Shown here: positions 32,813-41,746 of the stretch, one piece after another
Layout of the letters: each line of letters begins with the position of its first letter
Numbering within the stretch: position 1 is the stretch's first letter
Assembly: GCA_037384065.1 (NCBI GenBank)
Contig: JARROJ010000004.1
Span: 1 to 64,000 of the forward strand
Direction of reading: 5' to 3'
Source: JABDPF01 sp037384065
Lineage (GTDB): Bacteria; Pseudomonadota; Gammaproteobacteria; Xanthomonadales; SZUA-36
DNA length: 64,000 nt
Notes under the pieces: generated by a model
What the model saw: the letters and a program-made list of their open reading frames with translations, nothing else
Told to the model about the DNA's origin: nothing
Database searches by the model: none
Position numbers and translations under genes: made by a program

Positions 32813-33259
32813 TCACTCGGTATAGAACTGCTGTTTGAACCGCACCTGCAGGGGTTCGTCCTCGCCCTCGACCTTCACGTCCACCTGGAAACGCCAGGTT
32901 TCCATGTTGTGGACCGGAAACTCGCCGAGGTGGTAAACCGCGCCGCCCGGTTCGTCGATTTCCCGCATGGCGATTTCACGCCGCTGTCCGGTCAGGTTGG
33001 TCGCTTCCGCCTTGACCGTGGCGCGCACGGGCGTGCCGGGAGTGTCCATGACCTTCTTCAAGACCGTGATGTTCAGCACGGCGCGGCTGGAAGAGCGCTG
33101 GATGTCGTAGGCGCGCGCGATTTCCGGCGTGATCAGGTGCGCGTTGAACGCGCTGTAGTGAACGACGTAATCGCCGAAATCCTGTGATTGCTGGGCCTGC
33201 ACGGCCGGCGCCAGCAGGATGATCGCGAGCAGGCCGAGAAGACTCGGGATGCGTTTCAT
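32813..33259 (-). CDS. DUF4426 exported protein
   Basis: 148 residues. A signal peptide (KRIPSLLGLLAIILLAPAVQAQ) precedes a DUF4426 domain with DYVVHYSAFNAHLITPEIARAYDIQRSSSRAVLNITVLKK near the start of the mature protein. The function is unknown. DUF4426 genes commonly close the yggS-proC-yggT cluster in gammaproteobacteria, as here, 27 bases after yggT. Likely periplasmic. Confidence 0.9.
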   Translation of the reverse strand: MKRIPSLLGLLAIILLAPAVQAQQSQDFGDYVVHYSAFNAHLITPEIARAYDIQRSSSRAVLNITVLKKVMDTPGTPVRATVKAEATNLTGQRREIAMREIDEPGGAVYHLGEFPVHNMETWRFQVDVKVEGEDEPLQVRFKQQFYTE

Positions 33260-33286
33260 GGAACCTCCGGTTGATCGTTAGCTCAC

Positions 33287-33829
33287 CTAGAAGCCTAACA
33301 GAATCAGCAGAAATCGAATTGCGACCAGCACGAACAGCGGCGCGAGGTCGATGCCGGCGATGGGCGGGATCACCCGCCGCACCGGCCGCAGCAGCGGTTC
33401 GGTCAACTGGTAGACCAGCGGTATGACCGGGTGTCGCGCGCCGCGACCGACCCAGCTCAGGATGACCATGGCGATGATCAGGAAGAACCAGGTCCAGAGC
33501 AGGGTTCCCAGTAGTTTCACGACGCTGTAAACCACGATCTGGGGCACTCCGAAATCGACCGGGCCGAACTGGACGACGATCCATGTCGCGATGACCTCCA
33601 GCCCCAGCATCAGCACGATCGAGGCCGTGTCGATGCGGCCGATCGAGGGAATCACCCGCCGCAGCGGAGCCAGTACCGGATTCGTGATGCGCACCAGGAA
33701 CTGGCACACGGGGTTGTAGAAATCAGCCCGCACCCACTGCAGCAGCAGCCGCAGAAGGACCGCGGTGACGTAGAGGTCGACCAGGGTCGTGATCAGAAAA
33801 GTCAGGGCATTGCTGCCGCTTGCGTTCAT
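33287..33829 (-). CDS. yggT: YggT family membrane protein
   Basis: 180 residues made of two tandem YGGT domains, each with two membrane helices and a conserved NPVLAPLRRVIP or EPLLRPVRRVIP motif between them. The family is linked to osmotic tolerance and, in other bacteria, to division, but its mechanism is unknown. The start at 33829 has AGGAG 9 bases upstream; the frame is open further up through proC but is not coding there. It lies 23 bases after proC. Confidence 0.93.
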   Translation of the reverse strand: MNASGSNALTFLITTLVDLYVTAVLLRLLLQWVRADFYNPVCQFLVRITNPVLAPLRRVIPSIGRIDTASIVLMLGLEVIATWIVVQFGPVDFGVPQIVVYSVVKLLGTLLWTWFFLIIAMVILSWVGRGARHPVIPLVYQLTEPLLRPVRRVIPPIAGIDLAPLFVLVAIRFLLILLGF

Positions 33830-33852
33830 TCGGCGCGTCTCCTGTACGGTGC

Positions 33853-34656
33853 CTATTCTTCGGACAGTTGCCGGCTGCGCTGACGTGCGGCTTCGGCCGC
33901 GCGCTTCAGCAATTCCCGGAACCGGCCGTCGCTCATGACCTGCATCGCCGCCTGGGTGGTGCCTCCGGGCGAGGTCACCCGGCGGCGCAGTTCGGCCGCC
34001 TCGCCCGGGCTGCTGGCGAGCATCGCGCCGGCGCCGAAGCAGGTCACCGAGGCGAGGCGATCGGCGGTTTCGGCCGGCAGCCCCATCTCGCGCGCCGCCT
34101 CGGCAAGGGCCTCGGCGAGCAGAAAGTAGTAGGCCGGGCCGGTCCCGGAGATGGCGGTGACCGCGTCCATCAGGGATTCGTCGTCCAGCCATACCACCTC
34201 GCCGGCGGCTTCGAGGATTTCCTGGGCCTGGCTGCGCTGTTCGCGGCTGCAGTTCTCGCTGGCCACCACCCCGGTGATGCCGTGGCCGATCAGCGCCGGC
34301 GTATTCGGCATGGAGCGGATCACCGGTGTCTCGTTACCGAGCGTGCTCCGGATGCGGCCGATCGTGGTGCCGGCCGCGATGGAAAGCACCATCTGACCCG
34401 GCGCCATTCGGCCGCGCAGCACGTCCAGCACGCCCTGCATCGTCTGCGGCTTGATGGCCAGCAGGATGACGTCCGCACCGTCGATCGCCTGGACGGTATC
34501 GGTGAACGTGGCTGCGCCGAACGTGTCCTCGAGATGGCGGCGGGCCTGCTCGTTCGGGTCGCTGACCCGCAAACGGATATGGGCGCGGGGCGGGTTGACC
34601 AGGCCGCTGATCAGCGCCGTCGCCATGTTGCCGCCGCCGATGAAGGTCACCAGCAC
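33853..34656 (-). CDS. proC: pyrroline-5-carboxylate reductase
   Basis: 267 residues, starting at GTG 34656 with GGAGGCG upstream. It performs the last step of proline synthesis, NAD(P)H reduction of pyrroline-5-carboxylate. The Rossmann start TFIGGGNMATALISGL is followed by the AIKPQ motif, VIRSMPNTPALIGHGITG, the family signature around DAVTAISGTGPAYYFLL and the C-terminal RRRVTSPGGTTQAAM. It begins 4 bases after the yggS stop. Confidence 0.96.
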   Translation of the reverse strand: MLVTFIGGGNMATALISGLVNPPRAHIRLRVSDPNEQARRHLEDTFGAATFTDTVQAIDGADVILLAIKPQTMQGVLDVLRGRMAPGQMVLSIAAGTTIGRIRSTLGNETPVIRSMPNTPALIGHGITGVVASENCSREQRSQAQEILEAAGEVVWLDDESLMDAVTAISGTGPAYYFLLAEALAEAAREMGLPAETADRLASVTCFGAGAMLASSPGEAAELRRRVTSPGGTTQAAMQVMSDGRFRELLKRAAEAARQRSRQLSEE

Positions 34657-34660
34657 CGGT

Positions 34661-35356
34661 TCACGCCTCCGCCGCCGGCCGTGGTCCGAACAGGTCGGTG
34701 CCGATACGGATCATCGTGCTGCCGTGCAGGACGGCGGCCTCGAGGTCGGCGGACATGCCCATGGAGAGCGTATCCAGCGGCAAGCCCTCGTCGCACAGCG
34801 TCCGGTACAGCGCGCACATCCGCGCGTAGCTGTCGGCGGGGTCGAAGGCGCTGCTGCCGATGCGCGGTATGCACATCAGGCCGCGCAGGCGCAACCGCGG
34901 CAGCTCCTGGCACAGACGGGCCAGGGCGCCGGTTTCCTCCGGCGCGACGCCGGCTTTCTGCGGCTCGCGGTCGATGTTCACCTGGATGCAGACGTTCAGG
35001 GGGGGCAGTTCGGCGGGGCGCTGGCTGGACAGGCGACGCAGGATCTTCGGTCGGTCCGCGCTCTGCACCCACTGAAAGTGCGTCGCGGCCTCTTTCGTCT
35101 TGTTGGATTGCAGCGGGCCGATGTAGTGCCACTCGAGCCCCAGGTCCGCCAACTCGGCGATCTTCGGCAGCGCCTCCTGGATGTAATTCTCGCCGAACCG
35201 CGTGTGCCCGAGCGCGTGCATCGCCCGGATTTTCGCGGTCGGATGCCGTTTGCTGACCGCCAGGATTTCGACTTCCGACGCGGCCCGGCCGGCCGTTTCA
35301 CAGGCCGTTTCGACCCGTGCACGGATGTTCTCAAGATTTTCTTTTAAGTTGTTCAT
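34661..35356 (-). CDS. yggS: YggS family PLP-binding protein
   Basis: 231 residues (E. coli YggS 234). It binds pyridoxal 5'-phosphate and helps PLP homeostasis; no enzyme activity is known. The PLP lysine lies in LAVSKRHP; FGENYIQEAL, WHYIGPLQSNKT, IQVNID, SMGMSADLEAAV and MIRIGTDLFGPR are standard. The ATG at 35356 matches the start of homologues; a GTG at 35410 would add 18 unconserved residues and overlaps the promoter of the divergent pilT. The gene order yggS / pilT with divergent transcription is conserved in gammaproteobacteria. Confidence 0.95.
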   Translation of the reverse strand: MNNLKENLENIRARVETACETAGRAASEVEILAVSKRHPTAKIRAMHALGHTRFGENYIQEALPKIAELADLGLEWHYIGPLQSNKTKEAATHFQWVQSADRPKILRRLSSQRPAELPPLNVCIQVNIDREPQKAGVAPEETGALARLCQELPRLRLRGLMCIPRIGSSAFDPADSYARMCALYRTLCDEGLPLDTLSMGMSADLEAAVLHGSTMIRIGTDLFGPRPAAEA

Positions 35357-35403
35357 CTTGCAGGCAGACTGGGCTTGATCTATGGTTATGCTGTTCGCGC
35401 GCG

Positions 35404-35432
35404 TTGACACGGAGTGATTTACGGCCTGTCAT
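35404..35432 (+). promoter_or_regulatory. predicted sigma-70 promoter of pilT
   Basis: A perfect TTGACA (35404-35409), a 17-base spacer and TGTCAT (35427-35432; 4/6). Transcription would start near 35439, 34 bases before the pilT ATG. Confidence 0.6.
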
Positions 35433-35472
35433 GGCCGCATTGTAGCGCGAAAGGTTCTTTCAAGGAGGCAAT

Positions 35473-36510
35473 ATGGATATTGCGGAACTGCTGGCATTTG
35501 CGGTCAAAAACAACGCGTCCGATCTGCACCTGTCATCCGGGCTGCCGCCGATGATCCGCGTCGACGGCGATATCAGGCGCCTGACCCTTCCCGCGCTGGA
35601 GACCGCTCAGGTCCAGGAACTCGTCTACAGCACGATGAGCGACCAGCATCGGCGCGACTTCGAGGCCAACCTCGAGGTCGACTTCTCGTACTCGGTTCAG
35701 GGGCTCGCCCGCTTTCGCGTCAACTGTTTTCACCACGATCGCGGCGTCGGCGGCGCCTTCCGAACGATTCCGGAGTCGGTCTGGACATTGGAGGACATCG
35801 GCGCGCCGCCCATCTTCCGGGACATCATCGACGCGCCGCGCGGCCTGATCCTGATGACCGGGCCGACGGGGTCCGGTAAATCGACCACGCTGGCGGCGAT
35901 GATCGACCATCTGAACAACATCGTCGAAGGCCACGTGCTGACGATCGAAGACCCGATCGAATTCGTGCACCGCAGCAAGAAATGCGTGATCAATCAGCGC
36001 GAAGTCCACCGCGACACGCACGGCTTCAACCAGGCCCTGCGCGCAGCGCTTCGCGAGGACCCGGACATCATCCTGGTCGGCGAGATGCGCGACATCGAAA
36101 CGATCCGCCTGGCGCTGACCGCGGCCGAAACCGGCCATCTCGTGTTCTCGACGCTGCATACCAGTTCGGCGCCAAAAACGATCGACCGCATCATCGACGT
36201 GTTCCCCGCGGGCGAGAAGTCGATGGTGCGCTCCATGCTCTCCGAATCGTTGCGCGCGGTTATCACGCAGACCCTGCTCAAGCGTGTCGGTGGTGGTCGC
36301 GTGGCGGCGTGGGAAATCATGGTCGCGACGCCGGCGATCCGTAACCTGATTCGCGAGGACAAGGTGGCCCAGATGTACTCGGCGATCCAGACCGGCCAGA
36401 ACGCCGGCATGCAGACTCTCGACCAGGCCCTCGAAACCCTGGTCCAGCGCGGTATCATCAACCGCATCGAAGCGGCGCGCCGCGCCGTGGACAAGAAGAT
36501 GTTCCAGTAA
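35473..36510 (+). CDS. pilT: type IV pilus retraction ATPase PilT
   Basis: 345-residue hexameric AAA-like ATPase that depolymerises type IV pili for twitching. N-terminal MDIAELLAFAVKNNASDLHLSSGLPPMIRVDG is characteristic. Walker A GPTGSGKST is at 130-138, followed by the Asp box, Walker B IILVGEMRD and the His box ETGHLVFSTLHT. The retraction-specific AIRNLIREDK motif is present. AGGAGG lies 7 bases before the ATG. pilU follows after 12 bases. No other pilus genes are in the window. Confidence 0.97.
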   Translation: MDIAELLAFAVKNNASDLHLSSGLPPMIRVDGDIRRLTLPALETAQVQELVYSTMSDQHRRDFEANLEVDFSYSVQGLARFRVNCFHHDRGVGGAFRTIPESVWTLEDIGAPPIFRDIIDAPRGLILMTGPTGSGKSTTLAAMIDHLNNIVEGHVLTIEDPIEFVHRSKKCVINQREVHRDTHGFNQALRAALREDPDIILVGEMRDIETIRLALTAAETGHLVFSTLHTSSAPKTIDRIIDVFPAGEKSMVRSMLSESLRAVITQTLLKRVGGGRVAAWEIMVATPAIRNLIREDKVAQMYSAIQTGQNAGMQTLDQALETLVQRGIINRIEAARRAVDKKMFQ

Positions 36511-36522
36511 GGAGGCCGGAAC

Positions 36523-37650
36523 ATGAAAATTATCGATACCTGGCTCAAGCAACTTCACGACGAGGTCGGCTCGGACCTGTTCATCACGGTCGACGCGCCG
36601 CCCTGTATCAAGGTGCATGGCAAGATCAAGCCGATCTCCACCGATCTGCTCAGCCCCGAAAAGGCACGGGAAATCGTGCTCAGCATCATGTCGGAACGGC
36701 AGAAAGAGGAGTTCCGCAACACGCAGGAGCTGCAGTTCGCCTACTCGCTGGGGCCGGAAGTCCGCTACCGCATCAGCGCCTTCGTCCAGCAGGGCATGGC
36801 CGGCCTGGTAGCGCGCCGGATCGAAACCCGCATCCCGAATTTCGAGGAGCTGGGTTGCCCGGACGTCATGAGCGAGCTGGCCCTCGAGAAGCGCGGGATC
36901 GTGCTGTTCGTCGGTGCGACCGGCACCGGTAAATCGACCTCGATGGCAGCCATGGTCGGCTACCGCAACCAGCGCATGACCGGGCATATCATCACCATCG
37001 AAGACCCGATCGAATACGTCCACATGCACGGCAAGAGCCTGGTCACGCAGCGCGAGGTCGGCATCGACACCGAGTCGTTCGAGGTGGCGCTGCGCAATAC
37101 GCTGCGTCAGGCGCCGGACGTGATCCTGATCGGCGAGGTTCGCACGCGCGAGACGATGGAGCACGCCATAACGTTTTCCGAGACCGGTCACCTGGTGCTG
37201 GCCACCCTGCACGCCAATAACGCCAACCAGGCCATGGACCGCATCCTGCACTTCTTCCCGGAAGAGCAGCGCGAACAGATCCTGCTCGACCTGTCGTTCA
37301 ACCTCAAGGCGACCATCGCGCAGCAGTTGATCCCGTCGGTCGACGGATCGCGCCGCTGGGCCGCGTTCGAGGTTCTGATGGCCACGCCGCTGATCAAGGA
37401 CCTGATCCGCAAGGGCGAAATCGATGAATTGAAGCTGGTCATGCGTGATTCCGGCCATCACGGCATGATTACGTTCGACCAGTGCATGTTCAACATGTAC
37501 AAGGAAGGCAAGATCTCCTACGACGACGCCCTGCGTTACGCCGATTCGGCGAACGAAGTCCGCCTGATGATCAAGCTCGACGAGGGCGGGGACGCCGAGA
37601 CCCTGGCCAAGGGACTCGAGGGTGTCGAAGTGCTTGGAGAACGATTCTGA
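36523..37650 (+). CDS. pilU: PilT/PilU family pilus ATPase
   Basis: 375 residues, PilU. It assists PilT during retraction under load. Walker A GATGTGKST at 131-139, Walker B VILIGEVRT, His box ETGHLVLATLHAN and the LIKDLIRKGEIDELK motif are all conserved. The C-terminal tail beyond PilT length, including FDQCMFNMYKEGKISYDDALRYADSANEVRLMIKL, is typical of PilU. It is preceded by GGAGGCC and is four bases from the response regulator gene, so pilTU and the two-component genes may share a transcript. Confidence 0.96.
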   Translation: MKIIDTWLKQLHDEVGSDLFITVDAPPCIKVHGKIKPISTDLLSPEKAREIVLSIMSERQKEEFRNTQELQFAYSLGPEVRYRISAFVQQGMAGLVARRIETRIPNFEELGCPDVMSELALEKRGIVLFVGATGTGKSTSMAAMVGYRNQRMTGHIITIEDPIEYVHMHGKSLVTQREVGIDTESFEVALRNTLRQAPDVILIGEVRTRETMEHAITFSETGHLVLATLHANNANQAMDRILHFFPEEQREQILLDLSFNLKATIAQQLIPSVDGSRRWAAFEVLMATPLIKDLIRKGEIDELKLVMRDSGHHGMITFDQCMFNMYKEGKISYDDALRYADSANEVRLMIKLDEGGDAETLAKGLEGVEVLGERF

Positions 37651-37653
37651 TCG

Positions 37654-38340
37654 ATGCGCATCCTCATCATCGAAGACAACCCGGATATCGCCGCGAACCT
37701 GGGTGATTACCTGGAGGACCAGGGCCACACCGTGGACTTCGCGGGCGACGGCGTCACCGGCCTGCACCTGGCGGTCGTCGGGGATTTCGACGCCATCGTT
37801 CTCGACCTGGCGTTGCCCGGTATGGATGGGCTCGAGGTGTGCCGCAAGCTGCGCAGCGAGGCCGAAAAGGACACCCCGGTTCTGATGCTGACCGCACGCG
37901 ACCGGCTCGAGGACAAGCTGGCCGGGTTCGATACCGGCGCCGACGACTACCTCGTCAAGCCGTTCGAATTGCAGGAGGTCGCCGCGCGACTCAAAGTGCT
38001 GACGGGCCGCGGCCGGCGGCGCAGAAATCGCGAACTGAAAGTCGGCGATCTGACCTTCAACCAGGATACGCTCAGCGTCAAGCGGGCCGGCACGGAAATC
38101 TACCTCAACCCGATCGGGTTGAAACTCCTGCAGTGCCTGATGAAGGCCTCGCCCAACGTCGTGTCGCGCGGCGAGCTCGAGATGGAGGTCTGGGGCGAGG
38201 AAATGCCGGACAGCGACAGCCTGCGCGTGCACATCCATTCGCTGCGCAGCGCCATCGACAAGCCGTTCGACAGCCCGATGATCCAGACCCGTCACGGCAT
38301 CGGTTACCGCCTGGTCGACCCGGATGCAGTATCGTCGTAG
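37654..38340 (+). CDS. OmpR/PhoB-family response regulator
   Basis: 228 residues. The receiver domain has the acidic pair E7/D8, phospho-acceptor D51 (IVLDLALPGMDG) and the lysine in DDYLVKPF. The C-terminal winged helix (about 125-225) binds DNA. It partners with the sensor kinase gene that overlaps its end by 17 bases. The target genes are unknown. Context with pilTU suggests surface or motility control but this is only positional. Confidence 0.95.
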   Translation: MRILIIEDNPDIAANLGDYLEDQGHTVDFAGDGVTGLHLAVVGDFDAIVLDLALPGMDGLEVCRKLRSEAEKDTPVLMLTARDRLEDKLAGFDTGADDYLVKPFELQEVAARLKVLTGRGRRRRNRELKVGDLTFNQDTLSVKRAGTEIYLNPIGLKLLQCLMKASPNVVSRGELEMEVWGEEMPDSDSLRVHIHSLRSAIDKPFDSPMIQTRHGIGYRLVDPDAVSS

Positions 38341-39601
38341 GCTTCGCAGCCGGATCATCGTTTTTTTCCTGGTTTTCGGAACCCTGTTGAGTGCGCTGTT
38401 CGCGCTCAGCGCCCTGCTGCTCCAGAATTACCTCGAAGACCAGTTGATCGGCACGACGCTGAAACAGGAGCTGGACGACTACGTGGCCCAGCTGCGGCTG
38501 GACCCGACCGTCGTGGAACCGTTCTACACGCGTATCCAGGGGTACATCACGCGTCCGGGCGACCCGAACGAGACGGTCAGTCCCGAGGTGCGGAACCTCC
38601 CCGCGGGGGTCCACGACGTCGCGATCGGCGGCGAGATGTACAAGGCCGCCGTGCGCAAGGAAGACGACATCTGGGCGTTCCTGATCTACGACGTGACGCA
38701 GAACCAGCGGATCAAGCAGCGCCTGGTCTACGCGCTGGTCGGCGCCGTGGTGTTGTTTTCGCTGCTTTCCTTCGCGCTCGGCGTGTTCGCCTCGCGGCGC
38801 GTCATGAGCCCGGTCACGGACCTCGCGGCGCGGCTCGATACGCTGAGTGAAGAAGGCAAACCGGAAAAGCTCAGTGTTCATTTCGCCGACGACGAGGTCG
38901 GCCAGCTGGCCGCCGCGCTGGACAGCTACGCCGACCGGCTAAACCAGTTGGTCGAACGGGATCGCGAATTCAATGCCGACGTCAGTCACGAACTGCGCTC
39001 GCCGCTGACCGTGATCACCGGCGCCACCGAACTGTTGCTGGCCCAGCCGGATCTCGACGACAAGGTGCGCACCCGCCTGCTGCGTATCGCCCGCGCGGCG
39101 CGGCAATCGGCCGACATCACCACGGCGCTGTTGCACCTGGTGCGCGCCGAGCAGGGCATCGACCAGGACAGCAGCGCCCAGAACGTGGGCCGTATCGTCG
39201 ACCAGGTCGTTCACCTCTACGAGCCGCTGGTCGGTAACAAGAATCTCGAGCTGCGGGTGGTCGAGCTCGACCGTGTCAGCGTGATCGCACCCGAAGCGGT
39301 GGTCGCGGTGACGGTCGGTAACCTGATCGGCAACGCCATGCGGTACACCAGCGAAGGCGAGGTCGTCATCACGACGGGCGACGGGCGGGTGCTGGTCGAG
39401 GACACCGGGCCGGGAATTCCCGAAGCGGAACTCGAACACGTGTTCGAGCGTCACTACCGGGGACAGAACATCAGCGGCAAGGGCGCCGGGCTCGGCCTGG
39501 CGATCGTCAAGCGTTTGTGCGAGCTTTATGGCTGGTCGGTCCACTTCCGCAACCGTGAAACCGGTGGGCTGCGGGCCGAACTGAGATTCTTTGGAGGCTG
39601 A
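38324..39601 (+). CDS. membrane sensor histidine kinase
   Basis: 425 residues. Two membrane segments (about 11-35 and 134-156) flank a periplasmic sensor region of about 100 residues of no recognised fold. A HAMP-like linker is followed by the H box FNADVSHELRSPLTV (His near residue 222), N box VGNLIGNAMRYTS, G1 VEDTGPGIPE and G2 GKGAGLGLAIVKRL. It phosphorylates the preceding response regulator, whose gene it overlaps by 17 bases. The ribosome site is weak, so translation is probably coupled. Confidence 0.94.
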   Translation: MQYRRRLRSRIIVFFLVFGTLLSALFALSALLLQNYLEDQLIGTTLKQELDDYVAQLRLDPTVVEPFYTRIQGYITRPGDPNETVSPEVRNLPAGVHDVAIGGEMYKAAVRKEDDIWAFLIYDVTQNQRIKQRLVYALVGAVVLFSLLSFALGVFASRRVMSPVTDLAARLDTLSEEGKPEKLSVHFADDEVGQLAAALDSYADRLNQLVERDREFNADVSHELRSPLTVITGATELLLAQPDLDDKVRTRLLRIARAARQSADITTALLHLVRAEQGIDQDSSAQNVGRIVDQVVHLYEPLVGNKNLELRVVELDRVSVIAPEAVVAVTVGNLIGNAMRYTSEGEVVITTGDGRVLVEDTGPGIPEAELEHVFERHYRGQNISGKGAGLGLAIVKRLCELYGWSVHFRNRETGGLRAELRFFGG

Positions 39602-39603
39602 CA

Positions 39604-39981
39604 ATGAGCATCATTTCCTGCCCGCAATGCGCCAAAAATGTATCCAGCCGAGCCGCATTGTGTCCGCACTGCGGCTTTCAGCTGGGCGAGGCGAGCGAGG
39701 AAGACTACGAAATTTATCGTGCGCGGCGTTTACGCGACCGCATCTACCGGCTGAACATGATCAGCTACGCGGTGATCACCGTGTTCATCGCCGGTTTTGG
39801 CTGGTACTGGTGGGCGTCGCGCGGGTTCACCCAGGCCACCCACGCCGGGCCGTACATCCTGATGGGCGTGGCCGCCCTGGCGTACCTCGTGGTGCGGGGG
39901 TTCCTGTTCCACGCCCGTCAGCAGCGCCGCAAGCAGATGCAACGCCGCGAGATGAGCAGCGAGCTGCGGCGCAATCTCTAG
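39604..39981 (+). CDS. zinc-ribbon membrane protein of unknown function
   Basis: 125 residues. An N-terminal zinc ribbon (CPQC at 6-9 and CPHC at 20-23) is followed by an acidic/basic linker and two membrane segments (about 52-71 and 81-101), ending in a basic cytosolic tail rich in Arg and Gln. GGAGG lies 9 bases before the ATG and the gene is 2 bases after the sensor kinase stop, so it is co-transcribed. It may tune the two-component system or assemble with a membrane complex; I cannot assign a function. Confidence 0.85.
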   Translation: MSIISCPQCAKNVSSRAALCPHCGFQLGEASEEDYEIYRARRLRDRIYRLNMISYAVITVFIAGFGWYWWASRGFTQATHAGPYILMGVAALAYLVVRGFLFHARQQRRKQMQRREMSSELRRNL

Positions 39982-39991
39982 GCCGGAACCG

Positions 39992-40495
39992 TTACTGGAT
40001 GCGCCGGACCTTGCACTTCTCGTCGTAGCCGTCGACGCTCAGATACCAGGACTTGAACAGGCCCGGCGTGATCGTTATCGCCGGGTTTTCCGTTTCCTTG
40101 ATGTAGAACTTGTCGCGATCGGCCTGCACCCAGATCATGCCGTTTTCCAGCTTGAACACGCTCTGACCGTCCCAGCCGCTGAAATCGCCAACCAGGCGAC
40201 TGGTGATCGGTCGCTCGTCGTCGCCCGGGTCGGAGGGCAGGCCGCGCCGGTCGACGTCGTCCTCGGTGTTCGGCGCGTTCGCGGCGCCGTCGGACGCCGG
40301 TGTGGCGAGCGTAGCCAGGGAGTGCCGCCGGATCCAGTTGTTCAGCGCGCCGAGTTCATCGGGCGTGAGCTTGTCGAGTCCTGCAGCGGAAAACTCCCTG
40401 CCGGTCATCTGTTCCTCGAGCGTGGAGAATCCCTCGTCGGCCGCCAGTGCAATGACGGTGAAGGACAGCAGCAGTGGAATCAGGAACATTCTCAT
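39992..40495 (-). CDS. exported protein of unknown function
   Basis: 167 residues. A signal peptide (residues 1-19, FLIPLLLSFTVIALA) precedes a short helical segment that resembles the KLTPDELGALNNWIRRHS motif seen in several exported proteins of this lineage, a low-complexity stretch rich in Asp/Pro/Ala (about 65-95), and a beta-rich C-terminal part (RLVGDFSGWDGQSVFKLENGMIWVQADRDKFY). The last part resembles small SH3-like or beta-barrel folds. Start at 40495 or the ATG at 40489. Not recognised further. Confidence 0.75.
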   Translation of the reverse strand: MRMFLIPLLLSFTVIALAADEGFSTLEEQMTGREFSAAGLDKLTPDELGALNNWIRRHSLATLATPASDGAANAPNTEDDVDRRGLPSDPGDDERPITSRLVGDFSGWDGQSVFKLENGMIWVQADRDKFYIKETENPAITITPGLFKSWYLSVDGYDEKCKVRRIQ

Positions 40496-40570
40496 GGCGT
40501 GGTCAACCTGCGGGCATAGGAAATTCGATCGCGCCAGTTTATCACGCGGCGCACCGGACTCGAACGATGG

Positions 40571-41746
40571 TCAGAGGTCCTGCTTGTAGCGGACGTACGG
40601 AATGCGTCCGTAGATGGATTCGAGCGGGTCGATCGGCTGGGCTTCGACGCTGGACGCAGCGTCATTGCCGGCATCGAGGACGTTACTGGTCCCGACGCTG
40701 AGGTCCGCGTTCCAGGGTGTATGCCAGGTGAAGTGGACGTCGAAGGTCGTCAGGCTGTCGAGCTTGCTGCGATCGAGGAAATTGACCGGTTCGCGGTAAA
40801 AGCCCTGCACGCCGCCGCTGAACGCGCCGCGGCTCCATTCGACGTTCATTCGCGCGGTGTTGAAGGCTTCCGCGACCGTCCAGGAAAGCGCCTCGAAGCT
40901 GTTCGCGTACGCGCCCTGGAATTCCGCGTCCAGGATGCGCCCGAACGCGAGTCCGAGATGAATGTCACCGCTGTTGTCGGTCGCGATGCCGACCTTGAAG
41001 CGCAGGTCGACGCCGGTCGCTTCGCTGTTCAGGAACTGCAGGGGAACGCTTCCGGCGCTGGCGACGAGCGGATCGCCGAGGGTCGGCGAGAGCAGGCTGT
41101 CGTTCCAGGCCAGAGGCGCCGTCGGCAGTCCGGTCACGGCGGCCTGGGTGCCGGACTCGGCCTGCTGCGTGAACCAGTTCACCGAAGCCGAGCTGTTGTC
41201 GAAGTCGATCCGCGCGCCGAGATCGACGCGTCGCTGGTCCGATATCGCCAGCGGTTCGTTGATGAAACGGCAGCCCGAGGCGGTGTAGGAGTCCGCCCGC
41301 AGAATGCCGTTGTGGCACTCGATGCTGCCAACCGACCGGAATTGCGTTTCCATGAGCTGGCGCTCGACGCCGGCGGACAGGTTGAAACTGTCCGCAAGCG
41401 GCACGTTCAGCGTTGCGTCCAGACCGAGCAGGCTCGAGCCGGAGTCAAACACCCGTGCGCGCGCGCCGGTCTGCAGAGAGAGTGGGCGCTGCAGTTGCAA
41501 CTGCAATTGCTGTGTCCGGCTGTCGCCGAGATCGAATTCCAATCCGCCGACCGCACCCGGTTCGAACGCGAATGGGTTGTCGCGGGCGACGGGTTCGATC
41601 AGCGAAAACGGTTCGTTCGCAGGGCGGGGGGCGCTCGCGGAACCGGACTCGGCCGCAACGGCCGCGCTGGCGGACGCGCACAGCAACAAAGCGAGGGCGG
41701 ATGGGCCCAGCTTTGTAAGCGATTGTGCAAGCGTTCTGTTCGCCAT
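40571..41746 (-). CDS. predicted outer membrane beta-barrel protein, related to TonB-receptor C-termini
   Basis: 391 residues. A signal peptide (residues about 10-32, KLGPSALALLLCASASAAVAA) is followed by alternating amphipathic strands. The C-terminal 45 residues (LSVGTSNVLDAGN, then IYGRIPYVRYKQDL) are like the end of TonB-dependent receptors, including the G-R-x-x-Y-V-x-Y close. A plug domain and TonB box are absent, and the length is about half that of a receptor, so it is either a specialised small barrel or a remnant that kept its reading frame. Function unknown. The ATG at 41746 has no obvious ribosome site. Confidence 0.75.
   Translation of the reverse strand: MANRTLAQSLTKLGPSALALLLCASASAAVAAESGSASAPRPANEPFSLIEPVARDNPFAFEPGAVGGLEFDLGDSRTQQLQLQLQRPLSLQTGARARVFDSGSSLLGLDATLNVPLADSFNLSAGVERQLMETQFRSVGSIECHNGILRADSYTASGCRFINEPLAISDQRRVDLGARIDFDNSSASVNWFTQQAESGTQAAVTGLPTAPLAWNDSLLSPTLGDPLVASAGSVPLQFLNSEATGVDLRFKVGIATDNSGDIHLGLAFGRILDAEFQGAYANSFEALSWTVAEAFNTARMNVEWSRGAFSGGVQGFYREPVNFLDRSKLDSLTTFDVHFTWHTPWNADLSVGTSNVLDAGNDAASSVEAQPIDPLESIYGRIPYVRYKQDL

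Noticed and set aside
35533..38358. 941-codon open frame on the minus strand opposite pilT, pilU and the response regulator
   Set aside because: It is the antisense shadow of three certain genes in GC-rich DNA; its protein is rich in His, Arg, Asp and Gln and has no family features.
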